A stretch of DNA of 45,390 nucleotides from Fibrobacterota bacterium. GTDB lineage: Bacteria > Fibrobacterota > Fibrobacteria > UBA5070. Location: the NCBI GenBank assembly GCA_029557215.1, contig JAKPQQ010000135.1, positions 1 through 45,390 on the forward strand. The letters run 5' to 3'. The translations under genes were made by a program, and so were the position numbers. This document shows positions 38,769 through 45,390 of this stretch, piece after piece. Within the stretch, counting starts at the first letter, position 1; each line of letters begins with the position of its first letter. A model generated the notes under the pieces. That model had not been told where the DNA came from. It worked only from the letters and a program-made list of their open reading frames with translations, and did not search any database.

Positions 38769-39668
38769 ATGACCGAATCCGCTCCCAACGCCATCGTCCG
38801 CAAGCCGTCCTGGATCCGCTCCAAGCTGCCGGGAGGTCCCGTCTACGCCGAAGTGCGCGGAATCGTGGACGGAAACCGTCTGCACACGGTGTGCCAGTCG
38901 GCCGAATGCCCCAACATGGGCGAATGCTGGTCGCGCGGCACCGCGACGTTCATGATCCTGGGGGACGTGTGCACCCGCGCCTGCGGGTTCTGCGCCGTGG
39001 CCACCGGGCTTCCCACCGAGCTTGACCTGGACGAACCGCGCCGCGTGGCTGAAGCCGTGGCGCTCATGAAGCTGCGCCATTGCGTGATCACGAGCGTGAA
39101 CCGCGACGAGCTGGCCGACGGCGGGGCAGGCGTCTGGGCCGCCACCATCCGCGCGGTCAAGGCCGCATCGCCAAGCACCAGCTTGGAAACCCTCACCGGC
39201 GATTTCAAGGGCAGGAAAGACCTGCTCATGCAGGTGCTGGAAGCCCGGCCCGAGGTCTACAACCACAACCTGGAAACGGTGGAACGCATGAGCCGGGCCG
39301 TCCGGCCCCAGGCAAGCTACGCGCGTTCGCTCCAGGTACTGGCCTGGGCGGCCGAAGAAGGCGCCGTGACCAAGTCGGGAATGATGCTCGGGATCGGGGA
39401 GCGCAAGTCCGAAATCCCCGACAGCCTGCGGCGTCTGCGCGACGCGGGGGTGCAGATCCTGACCTTGGGCCAGTACCTGCAGCCGGGCAAGCAGTACCTT
39501 CCCATCGACCGATGGGTGACCCCGGAAGAATTCGCGGACTGGAAGTCCTTCGCCTTGGAATTGGGATTCGTGTCGGTTTCTTCCGGTCCCATGGTCCGCA
39601 GTTCCTACCACGCCGACGAATCCGTGAAACTGGTGCCCGGGTTCGAAGGGGTCTCGCTCAAGCAATAG
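38769..39668 (+). CDS. lipA: Lipoyl synthase
   Basis: 299 residues. The radical-SAM cluster motif CTRACGFCAV (C-x3-C-x2-C) and the N-terminal auxiliary cluster motif CQSAECPNMGEC (C-x4-C-x5-C) identify LipA. The ending VSSGPMVRSSYHADE has the conserved R-S-S-Y ligand region. It inserts two sulphurs into octanoyl groups to make lipoate on proteins such as the PDH E2 encoded at 2118-3500. I chose the ATG at 38769; a TTG at 38757 is in frame but overlaps the -10-like box. A perfect hairpin follows at 39682-39701. No lipB is in the window. Confidence 0.97.
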   Translation: MTESAPNAIVRKPSWIRSKLPGGPVYAEVRGIVDGNRLHTVCQSAECPNMGECWSRGTATFMILGDVCTRACGFCAVATGLPTELDLDEPRRVAEAVALMKLRHCVITSVNRDELADGGAGVWAATIRAVKAASPSTSLETLTGDFKGRKDLLMQVLEARPEVYNHNLETVERMSRAVRPQASYARSLQVLAWAAEEGAVTKSGMMLGIGERKSEIPDSLRRLRDAGVQILTLGQYLQPGKQYLPIDRWVTPEEFADWKSFALELGFVSVSSGPMVRSSYHADESVKLVPGFEGVSLKQ

Positions 39669-39681
39669 CCTGATTTTTGGA

Positions 39682-39701
39682 TCCTGGACCCCGTTCCAGG
39701 A
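39682..39701 (+). terminator. Hairpin after lipA
   Basis: TCCTGGA and TCCAGGA form a perfect 7-bp stem with loop CCCCGT, 14 bases after the lipA stop. No U-tract follows; TTTTT lies before it instead. A moderate terminator candidate. Confidence 0.4.
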
Positions 39702-39750
39702 AACCATGATCTCCGAAATCGTTCACCAAACAAAGCCCCACAAGTGGTAA

Positions 39751-39767
39751 CATGTCCACAAGACATG
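39751..39767. repeat. Inverted repeat over the start of the multi-PAS kinase
   Basis: CATGTC-CACAA-GACATG is a perfect 6-bp inverted repeat. Its right arm contains the ATG start (39765-39767), and its left arm overlaps a TAACAT (39748-39753) that could be the -10 box, preceded by TG at 39745-39746. It could be an operator or an mRNA hairpin hiding the start. Confidence 0.4.
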
Positions 39768-42416
39768 AATCCCAATTCCATCCTTCCGGCAAATTCGGAG
39801 GAAAGTCGCAGGATCCAGCTGGTGCTGGAGGCCACTTCCGATGGCATCTTCGATTGGCACATCCCGTCCGGGGAATGCTATTTCAGTGCCCGTTTCTACA
39901 ACATGCTGGGCTACGAGGAAGGGGAATTCCCCGGCCATTTCGATTCCTGGTGCGAGCGGTTGTTTCCCGACGACCTCGTGGACGCCAAAGCGTTGCTCGA
40001 GCAGCACTTCGCCGACGAGCGGATCCCGTACAAGATCGAGTTCCGCATGCGACAGAAGGACGGATCCTGGAAATGGATCCTCGCGCGCGGCAAGGTCGTG
40101 GAAAAGGACTCCGCAGCCCGCCCCGTGCGGATGATCGGAACCCATATCGACATTTCGGAACGCAAGGCGGCCGAAGAACGGTACCGCCAACTGATCGATC
40201 TGGCCGAAAACTCCCTCGACATCATCCTCCGGTTGGACGCCCAGGGGCGCTACCTGTGGGTTTCGCCTTCCATCCGCACCATCCTCGGGGAGGATCCCGA
40301 TGCCCTCGTGGGCACTTCGTCCATGGCCAAGATCCATCCGGACGACCATCCCAGGATGGAGGAAGCCTTCCGATCGATCGCGTCGGGATCGGGTGTCGCG
40401 AAGGCGGTGTTCCGGCATGTGAAGGATTCCGGCGAGTCCCTCTGGCTGGAATCGATCGGTAAAGCCATCCGCGATCCATCGGCGGGAATCGTCCGGGAAA
40501 TCCTGGTTTTCACCCGCGACATCACCGAACGCAAGCTGGCCGAGGAGCGATACAGGAAACTGTTCGAAAACCTGACGACGGGATTCGCTCTGCACGAGGT
40601 GATCCTCGACGATGCCGGCGAGGTGGTGGACTACCGGTTCCTGGAGGTGAATCCAGCCTACGAGCGGATGACGGGCCTGCGTGCCCAGGACCTGATCGGA
40701 AGGACCGTGAAGGAGGCGCTGCCGGGTGTCGAATCCTACTGGATCGACAATTTCGGTCGTGTCGCGCTGACAGGCGAGCCTCTCCGCATGGAGAACTACA
40801 CCGCTCCCCTGGATCGCTGGTACGAAACCTGGGCCTACCGTCCCGCCTCGAACCAGTTCGCGGTCCTGGTGGCCGACATCACCAAGCGCAGGCGACAGGA
40901 AGACGCGATCCGCCTGAGCGAAATGCGCTTCCGCGAGGTCGCCGACATGTCCCTGGACATGCTCTCGCGCCATGATCTGACGGGCAACTGTCTATGGGTA
41001 TCGCCTGCGAGCCGACAGATCGTAGGCTTGGATCCCGATGCGGTCGTCGGCACCAACGCCTTCGGATTCATCGTCGACGAAGACAGGAGCCTTGTCCGTT
41101 CGAACTTGGAATCGTTGATGGTGCAGAGTCGATCAAGCCTCCAATACCGGCTCCAGCGCGCCGACGGGAGCGTCATCTGGGTCGAATCGCTGTGGAGCCT
41201 CACCCGCAACGCCGACGGATCGCCTTTGGAGATCCACAGTTCCACCCGCGACATCACCGAGCGCAAGGAAGCGCTTCGACGCATCGAAGCACTCGCCGGG
41301 TTCAACCAGCAGCTCATCGACACCACCGGCGGGATCATCGTGGTGTTCGACCGGTTCGGACGCATCCACCGGTTCAACCACGCGGCCGAAGACCTCCTGG
41401 GCTGGAAGGAAGAGGAAGTCCTGGGCAAGCCCTTTTTCGATCTCTTCCTCCCGCGATCGCGCCGGGACGAGATCGCCAAGCTTTTCCCAGACGCGTTCGA
41501 CTCCTTCGAACCCAAGCGTTTCGAAAACGACTGGATCGCGCGCGATGGATCGGTGCGTTGGATCGCCTGGGCCAACAGCCGCATCAAAGGGCCCAGCGGT
41601 GCCTACGAATACGTCGTGAGCACCGGTCTGGATCGGACCTTGCACCGGAAGACGGAGCAGGAACTTCTGGAACTCAACGGCACGCTGGAGCGAAAGGTCC
41701 AGGAGCGAACGGAAGAGCTGCAGTCCGCCATCAAGGAGCTGGAGTCGTTCTCCTATTCCATCTCGCACGACCTTCGTTCCCCCTTGCGGGCCATCGACGG
41801 ATTCAGTCTGGCCCTGATCGAGGACGCCGGGCCGAACCTGGCTCCGGAGCTGCGCAACTACCTGGATCGCATCCGATCGGCATCCGGCCACATGGCCCAC
41901 CTCATCGACGATCTTCTGGAGCTGTCGCGATCCAGCCGCGTGGAAATCCGCAAATCGGAGGTGGATCTGACCTCCATCGCCCACGAGATCCTGGAGGGCT
42001 TCCACAACCAGAATCCCGAGCGTTCGCTGTTCACCAAGGTCGATCCCGACATCCGGGTGCAGGGGGATCCCGTCCTGGTCCGATCCATCCTGGACAATCT
42101 CCTGGGAAATTCCTGGAAATACAGTTCGACCCGGGAAGAAGCCGTGATCGAGGTGACCTCGGAAATCGTCGACGGCCGCCGTTGGGTCCAGATCCAGGAC
42201 AACGGGATCGGGTTCGACATGGAGCACGCCGGAAAATTGTTCGGAACCTTCCAGCGACTCCACCCCGGCAAACAATTCGAAGGCACGGGGATCGGGTTGG
42301 CCACGGTGAAAAAACTGGTGGAACGCCACGGAGGTACGATCTTGGGTGCCGGAACCCCCGACAAAGGTGCAGTTTTCAAGTTCACGCTGGATCCTCTTCC
42401 CGAAAACTCCAGATGA
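39765..42416 (+). CDS. Cytoplasmic histidine kinase with five PAS domains
   Basis: 883 residues with no membrane helix. PAS domains cover about 12-135, 140-262, 265-380, 385-505 and 512-630. Several close with the linker pattern DITERK. A coiled coil (LERKVQERTEELQSAIKELE) leads to His668 in FSYSISHDLRSPLRAIDGF. The kinase core has NNLLGNSWKYS-like boxes, DNGIGFDMEHAGKLFGTFQRLH and GTGIGLATVKKLVERHGG. This kinase type resembles bacteriophytochrome-like kinases, which pair with small regulators like the next gene. The ATG at 39765 lies in an inverted repeat. An in-frame GTG at 39744 precedes the -10-like box. Confidence 0.93.
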   Translation: MNPNSILPANSEESRRIQLVLEATSDGIFDWHIPSGECYFSARFYNMLGYEEGEFPGHFDSWCERLFPDDLVDAKALLEQHFADERIPYKIEFRMRQKDGSWKWILARGKVVEKDSAARPVRMIGTHIDISERKAAEERYRQLIDLAENSLDIILRLDAQGRYLWVSPSIRTILGEDPDALVGTSSMAKIHPDDHPRMEEAFRSIASGSGVAKAVFRHVKDSGESLWLESIGKAIRDPSAGIVREILVFTRDITERKLAEERYRKLFENLTTGFALHEVILDDAGEVVDYRFLEVNPAYERMTGLRAQDLIGRTVKEALPGVESYWIDNFGRVALTGEPLRMENYTAPLDRWYETWAYRPASNQFAVLVADITKRRRQEDAIRLSEMRFREVADMSLDMLSRHDLTGNCLWVSPASRQIVGLDPDAVVGTNAFGFIVDEDRSLVRSNLESLMVQSRSSLQYRLQRADGSVIWVESLWSLTRNADGSPLEIHSSTRDITERKEALRRIEALAGFNQQLIDTTGGIIVVFDRFGRIHRFNHAAEDLLGWKEEEVLGKPFFDLFLPRSRRDEIAKLFPDAFDSFEPKRFENDWIARDGSVRWIAWANSRIKGPSGAYEYVVSTGLDRTLHRKTEQELLELNGTLERKVQERTEELQSAIKELESFSYSISHDLRSPLRAIDGFSLALIEDAGPNLAPELRNYLDRIRSASGHMAHLIDDLLELSRSSRVEIRKSEVDLTSIAHEILEGFHNQNPERSLFTKVDPDIRVQGDPVLVRSILDNLLGNSWKYSSTREEAVIEVTSEIVDGRRWVQIQDNGIGFDMEHAGKLFGTFQRLHPGKQFEGTGIGLATVKKLVERHGGTILGAGTPDKGAVFKFTLDPLPENSR

Positions 42417-42463
42417 AGGCCTACCGGCGCACCTCGCGAAAACAAATTCCCAACGGAGACAAC

Positions 42464-42889
42464 ATGGACTGCCGTCCCATCCTGCTGGTCGAAGACAACG
42501 AGGACGACGTTCTGCTCACACAGCGCGCCTTCCGCAAAGCGGGGATCTCCAACGAACTGGTCATCGCCCGCGACGGCCTGCAGGCCCTGGAAGCCCTGAG
42601 CCAGGGGCCGTTCGACAAATCGCTTCCTTCCCTGGTGCTCCTGGATCTCAAGCTGCCCAAGATGGACGGCATGGAGATCCTGCGCCGTCTGCGCGACGAC
42701 GACCGCACCAGGATCGCCCGGGTCGTGGTCCTCACGTCCTCGCGCGAAGAAAAGGACATCCAGCGCTGCGCGGAACTGGGTGCCAATTCCTTCATCCGCA
42801 AGCCGGTCGATTTCAACGAATTCCTGAAAGCGGTCCAGACCATTTCCGCCTACTGGCTGCAACTGGACGAAACCGTCGAGGAATCCTGA
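42464..42889 (+). CDS. Single-domain response regulator (Rcp1 type)
   Basis: 141 residues, a receiver domain alone. VEDNEDDVLLTQRAF holds the acidic pair, phospho-Asp61 is in LVLLDLKLPKMDG, and Lys in GANSFIRKPVDF completes the site. Such regulators pass phosphate on or act by protein contact. It probably serves the multi-PAS kinase upstream. I chose the ATG at 42464, with GGAG 7 bases upstream and the receiver fold starting at once. The ATG at 42413 overlaps the kinase stop (ATGA) and would add 17 basic residues; both may be used. Confidence 0.92.
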   Translation: MDCRPILLVEDNEDDVLLTQRAFRKAGISNELVIARDGLQALEALSQGPFDKSLPSLVLLDLKLPKMDGMEILRRLRDDDRTRIARVVVLTSSREEKDIQRCAELGANSFIRKPVDFNEFLKAVQTISAYWLQLDETVEES

Positions 42890-42892
42890 ACC

Positions 42893-44935
42893 GTGGCCAC
42901 CCACCTCAAACTGCTCCTGGTGGAAGACAGCGAAGACGACGCGTTCTTCCTTCAAAGACACCTGACCCACGCGGGATTCATCCTGGATCTCAAACGCGTG
43001 GATTCTTCGGGAGAGTTCGAAAAGACCCTTTTCGAAGGGCAATGGGATCTCATCATCTCCGACTACCAGATGCCCGGATTCTCGGGGTTCCAAGCCCTGG
43101 AAATCCTCAGGAAATCGGGCTTGGACACCCCTTTCATCCTCGTCTCCGGCGCCATCGGCGAACAACTCGCCGTGGAGGCCATGCGCAACGGGGCGCGGGA
43201 TTTCCTGCTCAAGGACAACCTGGCCAGGTTGGTTCCCGCGATCCAGCGCGAACTCCTGGAATCGGCCGAGCGCAGTGCGCGTCGCAAGGCCGAATTGCGC
43301 CAAAAGACCCTGGAAGACGCCTTGCAGGCCATCTTGAAAGGAACGAGTTCGGAAATCGGCGTGGAATTCTTCCGTTCCCTGGTCGAGACCCTGGCCAGAT
43401 CGCTGGGGTTCAGGGGAGCCCTCATCGCGGAATACCTGAACGGAAACGCGACCGCCAAGACCCTGGCCGTGTACGGAATCGACCGACCCGTGCCGGGCGA
43501 GGTCTTCCCTGTCAAAGGTTCCATGGCCGAAGCCGTGCTCCACCACGGCCATGTCACCGCCACTGCCACCGACATCGATCGCTATTCCGACGGCGCCTTG
43601 CTCAAATCGCTCGGAATCCATTCGGCCATCGGTTTGCGGCTGGATTCCCGCGAAGGGACGCCGCAAGGGATCCTGGTCGTGATCAACGACATGGACATCG
43701 AGGAGCCCGCCCTCACGCAGGATCTGATCTCGATCTTCGCCTCGCGCGCGGGTTCGGAGCTCGAACGCATCGAATCGGAACGCAAGCGTCTGTCCATCGA
43801 GCAGCAGCTCCTGCACAGCCAGAAACTGGAGGCCGTCGGAACCCTCGCGGGCGGCGTGGCCCACGACATCAACAACATCCTCACCTCCATCTGGGGGCAC
43901 GCGCAGCTTCTGGAGATGCGCTATTCGGAAGGACCCGGCGCGGATTCCATCCAAGGCATCCTCAAGGGATGCCGCCGCGCCCGCGACCTGGCCAGACAAA
44001 TCCTGTTGTTCAGCCGCAAGCAGGAACCCGAATCCCGTCCCGTGCAGATCGACGAACTCGTCGACGAGACCTGGAAGCTTCTGCGCGCGACGTTCCCTTC
44101 CACGATCAAGATGAAATTCGACGTGGAATCGAACCTTCCTCCGATCATGGGCGAAGCCAGCCAGCTCCACCAGGTGCTCATGAACCTCTGCACCAACGCC
44201 TCCCACGCCATGGGAGAATCCGGCGGATCCCTCACGGTGTCGGCGAGCAGGATCATGGACAAGATCGGCCGCGACGGACCGATGCCCGTGGTGCAGATCC
44301 TGGTCGCGGACACGGGCAGCGGAATCCCTCCCGAAGTCATGCCCAGGATCTTCGAGCCGTTCTTCACCACCAAGGCGCCCGGCAAAGGAACCGGACTCGG
44401 GCTTTCGGTGGTCCACGGGATCATCCAGAGCCACAAGGGATCGATCACCGTGGACAGCGAAATCGGAAAGGGAACCACGTTCCGCATCCTGTTCCCGTGC
44501 ATCGGAAAGTCCATGAACCAGGAAACGCTCGAACAGGACCGCGCCGTGCGGATCAAGACGGAAAAACCGGTGATGATCGTCGACGACGAAGAAGCCGTCG
44601 CCGACGTCCTCCACCACCTGCTGGCGGTGCTCGGCTACGGATCCGAAGTGTTCCTGAATCCGCTGAAGGCGTTGGAAGCCATGCGCGCCGATCCCGACAA
44701 ATGGGCGGCGATCGTCAGCGACTACACGATGCCCGATCTGACCGGAGAACAGTTCATCGGACAGGCGCGGTCGGTCCGGTCCGACATTCCCGTGATCCTG
44801 ACCAGCGGGTTCGAAAGCCACGGGCAATCGGAAGCCCTGGCCCGGCTGGGCGTGAACGCCTTCATCGCCAAGCCGTTCCAGGCGGAAGATCTGGCTCGCG
44901 GTTTGTCGGTTTGTCTTGCATCTTCTGGTGGATGA
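42893..44935 (+). CDS. Hybrid histidine kinase: receiver, GAF, kinase, receiver
   Basis: 680 residues with no membrane helix. Receiver 1 covers 1-120 (phospho-Asp57 in [14 protein letters not shown]). A GAF-like sensor covers about 145-300 ([36 protein letters not shown]). The kinase has His324 in [14 protein letters not shown] and the ATP domain with [32 protein letters not shown] and [12 protein letters not shown]. Receiver 2 covers about 550-680 (Asp610 in [14 protein letters not shown]). It starts at GTG 42893, four bases after the small regulator, so the three signalling genes form one unit. Receiver 1 may take phosphate from another kinase and act as input. Its stop overlaps the aminotransferase start. 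Confidence 0.92.
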   Translation: MATHLKLLLVEDSEDDAFFLQRHLTHAGFILDLKRVDSSGEFEKTLFEGQWDLIISDYQMPGFSGFQALEILRKSGLDTPFILVSGAIGEQLAVEAMRNGARDFLLKDNLARLVPAIQRELLESAERSARRKAELRQKTLEDALQAILKGTSSEIGVEFFRSLVETLARSLGFRGALIAEYLNGNATAKTLAVYGIDRPVPGEVFPVKGSMAEAVLHHGHVTATATDIDRYSDGALLKSLGIHSAIGLRLDSREGTPQGILVVINDMDIEEPALTQDLISIFASRAGSELERIESERKRLSIEQQLLHSQKLEAVGTLAGGVAHDINNILTSIWGHAQLLEMRYSEGPGADSIQGILKGCRRARDLARQILLFSRKQEPESRPVQIDELVDETWKLLRATFPSTIKMKFDVESNLPPIMGEASQLHQVLMNLCTNASHAMGESGGSLTVSASRIMDKIGRDGPMPVVQILVADTGSGIPPEVMPRIFEPFFTTKAPGKGTGLGLSVVHGIIQSHKGSITVDSEIGKGTTFRILFPCIGKSMNQETLEQDRAVRIKTEKPVMIVDDEEAVADVLHHLLAVLGYGSEVFLNPLKALEAMRADPDKWAAIVSDYTMPDLTGEQFIGQARSVRSDIPVILTSGFESHGQSEALARLGVNAFIAKPFQAEDLARGLSVCLASSGG

Positions 44936-45390
44936 GGTTTTCGAGACGAACCGACAATCCAGCTGGTGAACCGCATCCCCTCGTGCGACGCATGGAGCGG
45001 ATGCGCGAGACAGGTCCCGTCCCCTTCGATCTGACCGGTAGCGACCCGACAGGCTGGATCGAACGCCGGGGAATCGAACGCGAAGCGCTGGGTCTTCTCG
45101 CCGATCCATCGTCCAACCGCTATTGTCCGGATCCCCAAGGTCTGCGCGAAGTCCGCGAACTTCTTTCCCGGGAAACCGGAGGCGCCGTGGGCATCGACGA
45201 TTGGTTCCTGTGCGCCAGCACGAGCGAGGCGTATTCCATCCTGTTCCAGCTCCTGTGCGATCCCGGCGACCAGGTGGTGGTGAACCGGCCCAGCTATCCC
45301 TTGCTCGACGATCTCGCGCGCCATGGGGGAGTCCGCCTTGTCGACGTTCCCTTGCGTTGGAACGGCAAGCGTTGGTGCCTGGACATCGGT
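44932..45390 (+). CDS. PLP-dependent aminotransferase, class I/II (3' end missing)
   Basis: 153 residues are visible; the gene runs off the window end. The frame opens with ATG at 44932, whose ATGA overlaps the kinase stop. The start [20 protein letters not shown], then FDLTGSDPTGW, NRYCPDPQGLREVRELLSRE, CASTSEAYSILFQLL and NRPSYPLLDDLA match the N-terminal third of class I/II aminotransferases, including the region that contacts the cofactor phosphate. The active-site Lys lies beyond the window. The specific substrate is unknown. The overlap with a signalling gene suggests co-translation, but it may be simple gene packing. Confidence 0.86.
   Translation, partial: MRFSRRTDNPAGEPHPLVRRMERMRETGPVPFDLTGSDPTGWIERRGIEREALGLLADPSSNRYCPDPQGLREVRELLSRETGGAVGIDDWFLCASTSEAYSILFQLLCDPGDQVVVNRPSYPLLDDLARHGGVRLVDVPLRWNGKRWCLDIG

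Noticed and set aside
41858..45109. A minus-strand open frame of over 1000 codons across the signalling genes
   Set aside because: It is a shadow of the three signalling genes. It lacks any recognisable domain and has no start signals.
1..45390. tRNA, rRNA, CRISPR arrays, insertion sequences, phage genes or a replication origin
   Set aside because: I looked for cloverleaf arms, regularly spaced repeats, transposase motifs and DnaA-box clusters and found none that I could support by eye.

Overview
This is a GC-rich, gene-dense chromosomal window of 45,390 bases from a Gram-negative bacterium with an outer membrane. It carries about 41 protein genes and no rRNA, tRNA or CRISPR array that I can see. 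Several traits fit a member of the Fibrobacterota or a close relative: a pectinesterase and a beta-propeller protein with C-terminal tails like type IX secretion sorting domains, Cys-anchored lipoproteins, a short flagellin standing alone, and many genes whose -10 box lies 6-11 bases before the start codon with no Shine-Dalgarno. The phylum is my inference, not something the sequence proves.

Layout. 1-2055 (+): the end of a FadL-like porin, a small Lys-rich secreted protein with a good terminator, and a BrnT/BrnA toxin-antitoxin pair. 2118-5522 (-): pyruvate dehydrogenase E1alpha-E1beta-E2. 5726-6470 (-): an MNT/HEPN pair. 6546-8126 (-): a secreted protein with two DUF3237-like domains. 8338-19558 (+): a pseudouridine synthase, a pectinesterase, a small acidic protein, a PAS histidine kinase, a TerB-like/BRCT protein, a GT4 glycosyltransferase with an extra C-terminal domain, a GH130 enzyme and a hybrid histidine kinase. 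19582-20952 (-): two small envelope proteins, one like a CBM11/CIA30 lipoprotein.

21072-24953 (-): nrfH-nrfA-resB-ccsA, that is, cytochrome c nitrite reductase with its own System II haem-attachment pair, read from a strong sigma70-type promoter that holds a palindrome. 25073-29583 (-): five genes coupled by 4-base overlaps (ferrochelatase, PpiC lipoprotein, SurA-like chaperone, methyltransferase, CoaE). 29620-30819 (-): an AAA/DUF4143 ATPase whose promoter is bracketed by two near-identical 16-bp palindromes. 30917-31013: a repeat with crossed complementarity. 31033-31848 (-): flagellin. 32019-34640 (+): a histidine kinase/OmpR-type pair and a Gfo/Idh/MocA oxidoreductase. 34644-35887 (-): a TetR regulator and shikimate kinase. 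35962-39668 (+): a PorZ-like propeller protein, a small unknown protein and lipoyl synthase. 39765-45390 (+): a five-PAS histidine kinase, a single-domain response regulator, a REC-GAF-HK-REC hybrid kinase and the start of a PLP aminotransferase.

How the genes fit together. LipA makes the lipoyl cofactor that the pyruvate dehydrogenase E2 needs. Ferrochelatase makes haem, and ResB/CcsA attach haem to NrfH and NrfA for nitrite respiration to ammonium. The PpiC/SurA pair would fold outer-membrane and secreted proteins such as the FadL-like porin and the tailed pectinesterase. Four histidine kinases besides the OmpR pair show heavy investment in signalling. The least explained items are the twin-palindrome ATPase promoter, the crossed repeat, a five-codon leader ORF before the GT4 gene, and the recurring leaderless start arrangement.
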